NCBI GenBank assembly: GCA_013398055.1
Contig: VZRS01002789.1
Location: 624,271 to 688,270, forward strand
From: Ifrita kowaldi
Taxonomy: Eukaryota; Chordata; Aves; Passeriformes; Cinclosomatidae
Length of the DNA: 64,000 bases
Direction of reading: 5' to 3'
A program made the translations under genes and the position numbers. The notes below the pieces were generated by a model. The model was not told the origin of the DNA, ran no database searches, and worked only from the letters and a program-made list of their open reading frames with translations. Shown piece by piece: positions 47,376 to 59,340 of the stretch. Within the stretch, counting starts at the first letter, position 1, and the number at the start of each line of letters is the position of its first letter.

Positions 47376-49868
47376 AATATTATGTATCAATAAAACACTG
47401 TTGGGGATTTCCACACTTGTTTTGCTGAAATTTTCCATGTAAATTATACCACAGCCATTCTTTTAAGCCTATCTGAAGTGTTACAAGGTAAATAAATCAG
47501 ATCAGAACTATCTCAGAAATAAATCAAGTACACCACCTAACACTTACAAACCTCGCTGCTTTCATTAAATGGCAGCAAGCTGTTCATTGCTTTTGGGTTT
47601 TTTATTTCATTTTAAATTTTCTCATAAATGCTCTATTCTTAATGTCTTCCAAATCCATTACTCTCGCAGGTCTTTGATACACATTATATCTCCTCTGCAA
47701 AACCATACATGGAGCCCCCAGGTAAGATATTTTTCAGCCTGTATCATAATATTCTAATTACTGTCTAATGGCACTTCCTAGGAAAGAAAAAGAAAACATT
47801 AAAAAGTGTAATTAAGCAAAGCAACCTAAGGCCATACCAGTCCTGGGGGTTAAGACTCAAATATCCACATATATAGTGAATTTAAATTTCTCTATTTAAA
47901 TTATCACCTGATGAAAATTAAAATGTAGCTTTTCAGAGAACCAAAGGTCGTTAATCCTCGGTTACACATTGGCTGCCATAATGAAAAAAGAATATAAATA
48001 ATCATCCATTGTTTACATTAAATTTCATATTGTGTCAATATAACCAAGATTCCTCTTTTCAAATGCAATGATGAATATGCTCACAAAGCTTTCCCTTTAG
48101 CACACCTTAGAGTGCAAGACGTGCACACTTCTCACAGAAACGATTTCCTGACAGATTATTTGGGGTGAAAAGTATTATCTCCAAGATGTGTTAAACTGTG
48201 TCATTAAAAGCTACAGAGGTTTTTTCAGTAATCTAATGATTCCCAAATTTTAAAATTCAATTTTCCAAAACCCTATGTTTACACATTTGTATTGCCTACG
48301 TACATAATTTATTATTCTAAAATTATGTTTACATACATCAAATTGTCCATTCATCAAGAGAAAAATGACATGTGTAGCACCAGGTGCTGGAGTTGAGGTG
48401 TTTTTTTTTTTAAAATAAGCGTGTTTCTCTTGTATATGGAAAGCAGTATTAAGAGCACTAAATCATCTTGTCTCTAGAAACACATATGAACTGTAAATGA
48501 ATGAGGTAGGCAATTTTGCTTAATTAGAATCAATAGTATCATCCTTTAATTAAAGAATATTGATTGCGTTATGCAGAGGGAAGGCTTGCAGAGGATATGC
48601 TTTAATGTGATTTCTGTTTGACTTGCAAAATTATGTCAAGGGTCAAATTGAACTTGTACATGGAATGCCCCATTCAAGAAGAGTAATCGCTCTGAATTCA
48701 CATAGGACCTTTTACAAGTGAAAATGTTAAATCTTTACAAAGAAAACAGAAGTTTTTAACTGCGAAAGATGTGAGATTTTTTATATTCCTCCTCCAGAGG
48801 AACTTCAGAGAGGTACAGCATCCTATTTTCTTCCGGCTTCCTGTGTCAGGAAGATCAATAGGGAAGTGCATGGATCAGGAACCTCATTGCTTTTGCAACA
48901 TCTTCCATACACATACAACACACGATTTCATGACAGTTCAAGGAATGGTATGACGAGAAAACAAAGTTGCCTCATGTGTCATCATTTGTTTTAAGACCTG
49001 AGTGCTGTAGCTTCCAGCTATTATTGATATAAGAGTGACGTGCAGTCCCCAATGTTCCCATTTTCCTCTACACAGCCAAAGTGAATCTCAGAATTGCAGG
49101 GTACTGAACACTGAAATTGTATTAAGCCACCAATTAAGTGCTGAAATACACACCATTTCATGTCAATAACAGTGACAAGAGGCATGCTCTTGAAAAAAAA
49201 AGCCTGTGCAACTCCGAGACGCTTCCTTCACAGTAACCAGCTGAGCCATACCTCATGAGCAAAGTAGAATGAAAAAAAAGTGAAAAGCTAACTGTGTGCC
49301 TATCTATGAAGTCCCTGCAGACTGAAATTTAGCTGAGCTGTCCAAGGGGAGGAAAAAAGAGCATAAATATGTATTAGTGAGTTGCAGGAAATATTCAAAG
49401 ACCAAGGGAAATTCCGTGTTTGAACATATGTGGTAACAAATCAGTGACTGCAGGTCTTTTCAGCAGCAACTGTTTTGCACACTGTAATTCTTATCATTAT
49501 TAGTCATCACTAGAATTACAGGGCTGTAAACTTCTACTCAAAATCAGACCAATTTTATTAAAAAAACAAAACAAAACTAAACAAACATCTATAATGAGAT
49601 ATCCCTGTTCCCCAGAGGTCCTCTGGAAAAGAACAGGAAGAGGAAAGGGCAAACTGATGCAGAGAGTTGAAAAGACTCCCAGTCTCACAGTGGATTGCAG
49701 ATGATGTTTTACACCCTTCGCAGTTTAGTGCTCTCTGACCTGCTCCCCTCCATTCTTTGTGTGAGCAGGGGCTAAAACCTCAGATTTTGCTCTGAAGTAA
49801 GTTATGCCATCAGTTAAATGTGAGTGTGTACTGGCTTCTGTCATTACATAACCTTTGTCCTAAAATGG

Positions 49869-49884
49869 ACACACACACACACAC
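49869..49884. repeat. (AC)8 microsatellite
   Basis: Eight AC dinucleotides in a row, followed by GTGCAC. It is short and probably of low polymorphism. Confidence 0.9.
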
Positions 49885-52800
49885 GTGCACACTTCCCCTC
49901 CCAGACCACATCAAGAGCGGGAAGCACGGACATGCAAAGAGTGCCGGCACATAGATCCCTTCCGCTATGGACCATGTATGGAGGATTTCCATATGTCAGT
50001 GTGCATGGCATTGCACAGGACAGTGTGTCTGTACAACGCCCTGCTGCCTTTGCCAGTCCATCAGTAGGAATGATAACACACGTGCTTATGCCCACCGGGA
50101 AAGGGGTTGTGCATTACGGACGGTAAGAATGAGCACCTGCTGACGGAAAACACAAAGGTCGGTAGCTACTCCTGCCAATAAATGGGATAACAGCGCAACA
50201 TCTCCTCCATCAGCAGAACCAAAAGGTGGTATGAGCATAAGCATCACGCTATCAGCAAAGCTGCAAGGGTGGCAGTAATCAGACATACCTCCATTCATTT
50301 CCATATATTATGTTGATTGGGAGTAACATTCAGGTCAATTTTTCCTGCGGTCTTTTAAATGAAACCATATATTTCTTTGATTGATCACATCCTAAGCATT
50401 CTTCATTTCAAAACTTCACTTTATGGGTTATTTCCCCTCAGCTATCATTAATACAATGCCAAGGCTAATGAAGCACTCAGTAGAAGGTAAATACTAATGA
50501 AGTGTGCTGGACTTCTAGTTAGCAGGCCTGTAGGGGGAAGAGAATTAAATAGGGGAATGAAACCATGTAAATATTATGCATAGGACAGTCTGGAGGGCAT
50601 TTAGATTTATTTTTTTAATCCTCTAGTCCTTCTTGTTCCTTGTTCTTCAGCTCCAATTTGTGCATATGAGCCTTTGGGTTGATACAAACCCAGAAGATTT
50701 CTAGGTGGAAAAGGTGTTGCTGAGTTGGTTGCATAGGAAAGTAGATGTTGCTCTTTTCCCAGTATGGATAAGTCTCCTCACAATGACATGAGCTATTTCA
50801 GAAGAGTTCTTTTCTTACTGCCAAAAGCTAGGTGTATGGAGGGTTTGGTGACACAGTTATGCCTACTAAAGACAGTATTTTCATGCCTCTTCCTGTCAGA
50901 TGGGCGAAGCATTGCAGAGTATGGCTGATATTTGTGGGAAGGCATCCCCCACGTACTCATGAGGAATCTCAGCTTGTATTTCTGCTGTAAGGAATGGCCT
51001 CGAGGCTCTGCAAAACCCAAATACAAAGAAGTGCTGTGGCAGCAGTTCAAAGTGGCTTTTAGTTCCCCGTGTTGCAGTGGTCAGAGAAAAATATGAGTCC
51101 TTATGTGTACATCTGACTGGTTACAAAAGAGAGAAACCAACAGCCAAAAGCAGACTGAAAAAGTCCAGTTAGGCAAATGAGGTTGCATTATGTCTCTGTA
51201 AGGAATGTGGTTTTAGTCACACTTCTGCCCTTTGGCTCTTACCTTGCTGGTGTCCTACAAAGGACAGCTAATCTCCTCTCAGCAGGAGAGGTGTTAACAG
51301 CTGGGTAGCAGCACCTTGTGAAGACAAGATTAAAGGTAAGGTAATCATGATTGACTGATGATACCTCAGATATACTGATTTGCCAATGCATCTGTATTAC
51401 CTAATGATGAGAAATATATCTTAGTGATTAGACTCAACTATGACATATCATTTTTTTTCTTTTCTTTGACACAGATTTAGGCCAGGGTCCAAGAGAATTA
51501 TTTCTCCATACCACAGTTTCTTAACTGTTTCTGTAATAAACCTGCCTTTTTCTCACCAACTGTTGGGCTGGGTTATAACATACTAGGTGTACCTGTACAA
51601 AATGTGGCACAAGGTGCTGGAGGTTTCAGCCTAGATCTGGAGGTAGTACTGCAAAATCTGAGTTCTAAATGGCCGTGGGAAACATGCAAGTAAACCTATG
51701 GGTTGGATGATAATCCCCTTTCCTGTGCTGGTCCAGTTCCACTCACAGGAAGGAGATTAGAAAGGTGTGCAGGGTTCTCATGAATGGTTTCCCAGTATAG
51801 GAAACTCTCAAGCAAAGCATGAATAAGGTATTATCTACACTTTCTGCCAGCACTGATGTAAGTACCCTGTCATGTCAGACAAATCAGTGAATTAATTCCC
51901 TGCTTTACCTGTTAAAAAGATTTGTTCTCTTTTAGGTTCTCTGGCAAGAACCATGAAGTAGTCCCCCCAGAAAATCCTAACTCTCCCCCCACCTCAGAAA
52001 AAACCCCACAATGAAACACCAAAGCACAGAATTTGTCAGTCTTAGTCACCACACCATCTCCTTTTATTAATAGAGCCTTGACATGGAAGAGTTTTCTGGC
52101 CAGACATTTTTCACACCCCAATAGGCTCAAATAAAAATTATTGCCAGCACAATGATTTAAATGTAAGATGTAACACTACAGCACTTGCCTAGCTTGATTT
52201 TTTAATGTCAACTCCAATGTGTCTGACACATGCAAGACATAAATGAATATCCATATTTCCTTGGAATTAAAGGTTCCCTGACGGCACACGGTATGGAGCA
52301 TACGGCACTCCCGATGGGTCGTTATTGTGGACTGGCATTATTTTCACCTCCTTCATTCTTCCCCAGCCAGCTCTTCTAGTGGGAGCCAAGACTCTCCCCA
52401 CTAACCTCAAGGGCAATTTTCTCAAAATATTTGATACAAAGCAGTCTATGCTATATTTGCTAATTGCATTTGTCAACCTCCCTTGCCAAAATTTTCTTAA
52501 GTAACAAAACCATTGGCAGTAAACATGGAGATCTACGTATTTGGGTAACGGAAATGCTTTTTACAGTGCATGAGCTAAAGGTTATAAATGAGAAATGATT
52601 GCTTTTTTCACAGAGTTGGTCCGTAGAACTTCCTCAGCCCACACTGTGTCAAAATTGGCACCTTTCTCCTTTTAAAAATAACTTTTTCTAATGTATTTCT
52701 ACTCAGCTTCTTTCTCCGCCTCCTAATCTCTTTGTTCAGTATTTCCTCCCGACACAGAGTCATCACACCATTCATCTGCATCAATCTGTCTGCTGCTCAC

Positions 52801-55373
52801 AGACTTTGCTGGGTCTGCCTCATCAAGTGCAGTCACTAAATTCATATCTTTTTTCAAGTCGGTAATTGCCTTCAGCTTCACGCTGTCATTTTTACTTGTG
52901 TTGATGTCTATTAGATTTTTGTCTACTCTTTCAGAAGTCTGTGTCGTGTTCCTTGAGTCACATAAACTCCAGCTCTGCCAGTGATTTACCAGCCCATCCT
53001 GTCTGAAACTGTAGAAACTATATTTCTGCATACACAATTCTCTGTTCATCATGAAAGAGGTAAAATATCTAATACCTGTAACCATATGCCCAGATATCAA
53101 GCATAGGATTTATCTCCTCCAGCCTCAAGGTGTGATTCAGTTTGAGATAAAACTACTACTAACGTATTATGCCTACATGTTGGTGTCTCCATGTACAGCA
53201 GTGTCCAAGCTCGTGTTAGCAGCACAGACTAACTCAATTAATTTGTCCTCACACAAGCCTCTAGTGCTATCTGAGATGGCCTTAAGCTTTCTGTCTGGCT
53301 TTCAGCCATGGGCTTCGAGTCCCTTGTCAATATAGGAAGTACAATCTAGAGCAATTCAATTTGTGCTAAGTCTGGCTAAAGCCAGAGGGTCAGCAGAGTT
53401 GCTTTTCAGGCTCCAGCATAGTGATTAAATTTTCATTGACTAAAGCAGGAGGTTAGGCACTTAACTCACAGGTAAACACCTACATACAGGCATCTGAGTT
53501 TAAATGTCTTAATCTGGAGCTGACTTCCACCCTACAGGCTCTGTTCAGTTGCCCAAACATATGGTGCAATTTGCAACACTATGGAGTGTCCAAATCATCC
53601 ACGAATGCTGACAGAATGACACAAGCTACAGGAGCACTACTCAGAGCCACATGGAATACCCTGGGGCATCTCAGATGGCACTAGAAATCGGTGTCTAGGC
53701 TACTGAAAGACTACATGTCTGCAGTATAGATGCCTGAACAGACCTAGGTTCTTCTCTAAGGAGGATGAGATGAGGTTTGAATTATGCCTAGGAAAATTCA
53801 GTGTGAGGAAGACATATTTAAAAAATTTAGAAAAAGCCTTAGCCAGAAACTCTTGGATATATTTGCCACTTAAAAATAACTACCAAGCCTAAGCTAATTA
53901 CCTAGACCCGCTCCACAGTATACAAATATAGGTTCCTTCAGAAGAAAATTTATGCCACATAAGAGAGACGTCTGAATTAGGCAGGACAAATTGCCCTCTA
54001 GAGCTGTTTATCACTCTCTACAGATTGTGGAATGAACCCAAAAATGTATCTTAAATACCTAGTGTTTACCAGGCTAATGCTAAACAACATTACATTCAGC
54101 CTTTCCCCTATGATTCAATAATAAGTACCCAACTCCCTAAGTGTTAAATATGTGAAAATTATTTTCAGTAGGTGCATATTTTAAATATTTGTGTAAACAA
54201 TGAGTTTCTGTCAACTATAACATCCATCATGGTAAGGTAGGCAGCCAACATGATGACTTCCCCTTATAAATCCATTGAGTATTTATATCCCTAATCAATA
54301 TTGCTGGTTTTACACATATTAGGCCTACTAAGTCACAGAATTCTTTGTCGTACACTTTTTTTCCTCCTATGGGGATGAGCCATGAGGATTCATGTCTACC
54401 TAACTGGCAACAAAGCCACAGGTGTACACACAGGTTATAGCAGACAGGATAGCATCCTGATAAAGAAAAATCTTTGCACCAGAAGGAAGGGTCTTTCTCT
54501 TTTCTTGTAAATCACAGTCAAATCTGCCCACCTTTCATTAAACAGAAAAGGGAAAAATAAAGGGCTTGAATCACTAGTAAAGCCAGCGTGAGTCACCTGC
54601 CATCTGATCAGAAATCCTGAATTTTACCAGTCTTGAAATTAAATCTATGGTCTACCTAAAGATAACAAAGAACAACATCCATTGGAGTGCAAGCTCTGAA
54701 GAAGTGAAGTAGAATTCAGTCTCTTTGTGTGTGATGACAAATGCCTTCATTTTTTCTTCCTTATTATTTTTTTTCAATTATATGCATGTGTCAGCATATG
54801 CATAAACAATGCCTTAAATAATTTCTTAAGGTAAACAGCACAGAATTAAAAGATTTTTCAGGTTAAAATGGTGTTATTCAAAAGCAGTTAATGTGTATGA
54901 TTTATCCATCACCTCTATGTGAAGTCTTTGAAAAGGTTCTTTTGTTCTAAAGTTAGGGGGTGGAATAAGAACCACAGTAATGTGTAGCATTGAGATTTAA
55001 GGAGGAGACATTCAAATGGCATTCATCTAGTCCCTCTCTGCTGAGATGAACAAAGGGACTTCATCACTTGTATTTTCTGAATTGTGTTGTCAAAGGACAA
55101 AGCCTAGAACAGATGCTCAGGCCCAGATCGTTTTTACCAAACCATAAAAATTAAATAAAAGTTGGATGTCGAAAGCAGGATTTTTCATACCTGAAATAGT
55201 TGTCCAGACCAAGCTCATTGTGCACATACTCTTTGCACAGACTCAGAGATTTCCAATGGGCAGTTCACCTTGCCCTAAACTGCATGTTTAAGATTAGAAA
55301 AGCAGAATAGATCTCTGGTTTGTGCCTCTCTTTGTCACTCCCAAAAGGACTACATTACTGCTTTAAACTTGCC

Positions 55374-55396
55374 GTTCATCTGATGTTCAGATGAAC
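55374..55396. repeat. Perfect 10-bp inverted repeat, 3-base loop
   Basis: GTTCATCTGA at 55374-55383 and TCAGATGAAC at 55387-55396 are exact complements around TGT. A match of this size could arise by chance in 64 kb. Confidence 0.85.
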
Positions 55397-56858
55397 AAAG
55401 TTAAGAGGAAGAAGCTGCACTTAGATTAAGTACTTTTCCATCTTGTGGGAACTTTTTTCTTACCCCATAAATATTTTTATCTATAGATCATTGATGAAAG
55501 AAATCTAGCTCCTCCTCAATTCTTTTCAAGAAAAACTAACTTAAAATAATTAAAATAGTGTCAAACTCATAATTTGATTTGATTACCTGCACTATTAGTT
55601 TGAAAGTTAAATCATTGAACTCATTGATTCATTCTTGGTTGTGACCTCAATTTGATTATTGCTTTGTGCCACTTTTGATAAGCTTAATGAAACTGCAATA
55701 CATTTGGCGTAGCAACATGTGCACATGTATTTTTCTTGTTCCTACAGTTTTACAAAATCTTTTAAAATATTCACAATAGGTTTATCCATCTAAAATACCA
55801 CATGGCACACAAATGCTGAGAAAATTGCAAATTGAGGAAATTGCTTTGCCGTGATTGTAAATTACTAAATGATTTTGTTCAAAAACTTAAAACTTTATGG
55901 ATTACAGCTGATATGTGTCGAAGTACAGCAGTGGTTTATGGTCACTTTCATATCCAAGCCTACTGGGAAATAATCAGATGAGAGAAGAATCAAGAGAGGA
56001 ACTAGTCAAAAAGTAAACAAAAAACCTCACCACCCCTGAAAAAACAAAGTGCTACAAAGCAAAAAAAAAAGCCTAAATAAATTACAAAAAAACCCCCCAC
56101 ACACCACAACTTCAAAATGGGCCTGGGGAGTAAAACTATTTTAAAAAACTTTTCAACAAGAAGTTTCAATAAATTTTATCTAGGTTCTTGTTCAATTCTT
56201 AAGTTGTCATTCTTATTTGTTTCATGTGTATTGTGTATTACAGAACCAGTTGCAACCCTAGTACACATTGGAGATGGGGTTAGCAGCCTTCACAACAGTG
56301 ATATGAGAGTGTATGCCATACCGGTCAGAGGCATCTGTAAAAAACGAAATACATTTAATTCTTGTCTCCTACCAATGCCAGTAAAGAAAAGCTCCATTTC
56401 TGACACATTGCCAAAGTTCTTTGGAAACCAGGGTGCTCTTCAGCATGCTAAGGCAGAGCAAGGAAGTCAGGTAGTACAGCAAAGAGCAACTTTGTTGAGG
56501 CTCACTGAGCTGTTAAAGCAGCAGGAAAGAAAGAAGCTGTCACTCTCTGATGTGCAAGGTTTCATTTCTCTGGGGAGCTGAAGGGACATTGTTGTAGTCA
56601 TAAATGTCCAAAGAGGTTATGGAGAAAAGGACTTAGTGCTTTTGATTTGACCAGTACTTTGGATAAAACAAATCAGTCTGGGGAAAAACAGCTAATACAA
56701 TACTCAGTATTCCTGCCCTAAACAAATAGAAGCCAAGACAAAGTAATAAGAATTTAGGTCAGAGGATTCTTAAGACTTTGGCTCTTTGGGGCAGATCAGT
56801 TATTTAGTTTTCCATCTTTCCAGGTTTTCCTTCTATCTTCCTTAAATATTTTTACTCG

Positions 56859-56898
56859 TTTTCTTTTTTCTTTTTTCTCTTTTTTTTTTTTTTCCTTT
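56859..56898. repeat. Polypyrimidine tract
   Basis: Forty consecutive pyrimidines, mostly T. It resembles an extended branch-site tract, but the bases after it do not begin a convincing exon. Confidence 0.85.
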
Positions 56899-58587
56899 GG
56901 CATCCTACTGCTGTTCTATCCAGTGAAGATGAAATTTGCGCTTTTACATATTGCTTCAGTCCTTTTCTAGATTAAAAGTATGATGAGCACTACAAGCATC
57001 CTGCTCAGGTTTCTTTCTCTTCTCTCGTGCCTCTCTGCAATCAGGTACTCTGTCTATTCCCTCAACTAAGACGTTCTGTTCCCCTGCTATCAAGCATGTC
57101 TATTCACTGGCAGCCCTTGTTCTCTCACTTTTCACTAACTCATAGGAAAAAACAGTGACACCCTACAACTGGAAAATCTATGATTGCTGCACACGCACGA
57201 TTTTGCTCAGCTCTGTCAGGTTACTCCATTATGCCACCTGAAATCAGTGATGTCTAGGCCTGATAGTCTCTACTTTTCAATCACTTGGTCTTAAAAGGAA
57301 AATTTCTGTTACTAATGCACATTTATTTGGGGAACAAGGAAAAGTAAGAATCACTGGGACTCTGCTAATGGCATGTCACATTTTGTTATTGTGCTGCACT
57401 TGCTTCTTCTGCCTCGCGTTAAGAACATTCAATTCCAGCTCCCGAGGATATTGGTTCCATACCAATGAAGCTAAAAATATTTCAGAATGCCCACGGGGTG
57501 AATATTTCTGTGTCCTTTCACTTAGATGAGGCTGTTTTAGGATGATGCTGTCTCACACACAATATCTCTTGCATACTAATCAACGCAACAATAATTCAGG
57601 TCATTTGATTTCAAAGCATGTTCCCTAATGCGTTAACCTTTCACTGTTAACCTCCACTGTCCTCCTTCATGTGGCACAAAGGGATTGAACCAAGCAACTG
57701 GATGATGGGTAAAAACAACCATAAATGGAAACTGAAGAATGAGGCTTAAATTTTTTGTATTACAATACCTTTAGACGAAGGAATTGAACTCTGATATCCT
57801 GAGTCACAGTCTACTAGTTTGATCCCAAGGTTATCCTTCTGCTCCTTTTCTGCAGACAATGAAAGCTTGATGACAGTCTCTAAAGCACTTCGAATGTTGA
57901 CACCACAGCCAACCCAATTAAGCCTTTGTCCTGCTTATATGCTTTCATAGAACGATATAAGGAAGAGAAACACCAACATAACCCTTTGAAAACCAACAAC
58001 ATTTGTTGAACAAACACATTCAAATTCAGCAGCACAAAAAAAAAAGAGAAAAAGCTGTTTGAGACTGAATCAACTGAAAGCCGTCTGTGTGAAACATTTG
58101 GAGAATCACTTCAGATATATATATATTGCCAACTGTATTCACAGATCAGTTACACTCAAAAAATGGGGAAAATAGTTTAATGAGTTCTGCATTAAAGTTA
58201 AATCCCTCTGCTCTATTTGTATGTGTTTACAGTCACTGCCTTTAGAGCTTTTAAAAGTAAATGCAAATGCTCTTACTCTTCATAATTAGGATGTGGACAG
58301 TAGTTCTTACATATTTTTGCATGGGTCAAAAGCATTCATTGCAAAATCAGATGAGAGTGAAAATTATTTAATTCTCAAGCAGGTAACATTACAACTCAGT
58401 GTAGACAAGGTGACATCATGTAAAATTTTTACATATTTTTTTCTCGTCTATGCTAAGCAGAGGAGCTGAAATTATGGGACAGGGTTACCATCAAGAATGT
58501 TTTTACTTTGATGAACTGAATAGTCCCATTCTTTTAAAGTGAAATTCAATGTACTCTTATAAGAGTACTGTACAGCATATAGAGCCC

Positions 58588-59340
58588 ATAAAATCATAGA
58601 AGATTTGGGTTTGAAGGGACCTTAAGATCTTCGAGTTCCAACCCCTGCTTTGGGCCCGGACACATTCCACTAGACCAGGATGCTCAAATTCCTGTCCATC
58701 CTGGCCTTAAACAGTTCCAGGGATGGATTATCCTGGGTAAACTGTTCCAGTGCCTCACCACCCTGATAGTAAAGAATTTCTTCCAAGTATCTAATCTGTA
58801 TCTACCCTTTTTCATTTTAACACCATTTCCCCTTGTCCTATCACTACATGCCCCTGTTAAAAGTCCCTCTTCAGTTCTCTTGCAGCCTCCTCAGTACCGG
58901 AAGGCTGCAATAAAATCTCCACAGAGCCTTCTCTTCTCCAGGCTGAACAGACCCAACTTTCTTAGCCTGTCCTTATGGAAGAGGCACTCCAGCCCTGTGA
59001 TCATCTTCATGGCCTCCTCTGGACTGCTCAAACAGATCAACATCTTTCCTTTGCTGAGGACCCCAGACCTGGACTCAGCCCTCCATGTGGGGTCTCACAA
59101 GAGAGGAGTGGAGGGATAGAATCACCTCCCTTGACCTGCTTCTCACTCTGCTTTTGATGCAGGCAAGGATAGGGTTGGCTTTCTGGGTTGCAAGAACTCA
59201 TTGCTGGCTTATATTCAGCTTTTTATCCAGAAGAACCCATAAGTCCTCCCTGTTGGTGTCCAAAGTGCAGGAGATATTCCTCTGCCTGTTTTAAAAGATT
59301 TATCTCCCCTGGACAACACTTATTTTGACCTCTGTCCATG
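58588..59340 (-). mobile_element. CR1 LINE 3' fragment, longest well-preserved copy
   Basis: The plus strand starts AAAATCATAGAAGATTTGGG, then TTTGAAGGGACCTTAAGATC. It runs through CAAATTCCTGTCCATCCTGGCCTTAAACAG, CCATTTCCCCTTGTCCTATCACTACATGCC, CTTCTCTTCTCCAGGCTGAACAGACC, GGGGTCTCACAAGAG and TTTTGATGCAGGCAAGGATAGGGTTGGC. It continues to TCCAGAAGAACCCATAAGTCCTCCC. About 750 bases in conventional order are kept and the element is 5'-truncated. The plus frames of 79, 60 and 69 codons here are antisense by-products of this element. Confidence 0.93.

Larger units (their letters stand above)
47376..58587. other. Unique AT-rich sequence, no gene called
   Basis: About 11 kb without a recognised interspersed repeat, the longest such stretch here. 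It holds an (AC)8 run at 49869-49884, a polypyrimidine tract at 56859-56898, a 10-bp hairpin at 55374-55396, an octamer at 58261-58268 and two exon-like frames (52723-53075 minus, 56244-56581 plus). These two are raised as findings. I see no promoter, CpG island or set of exons that would make a gene. Confidence 0.6.

Noticed and set aside
51480..51600. Possible LTR end around an AATAAA signal
   Set aside because: No matching LTR start, no target duplication and no GC shift were found.
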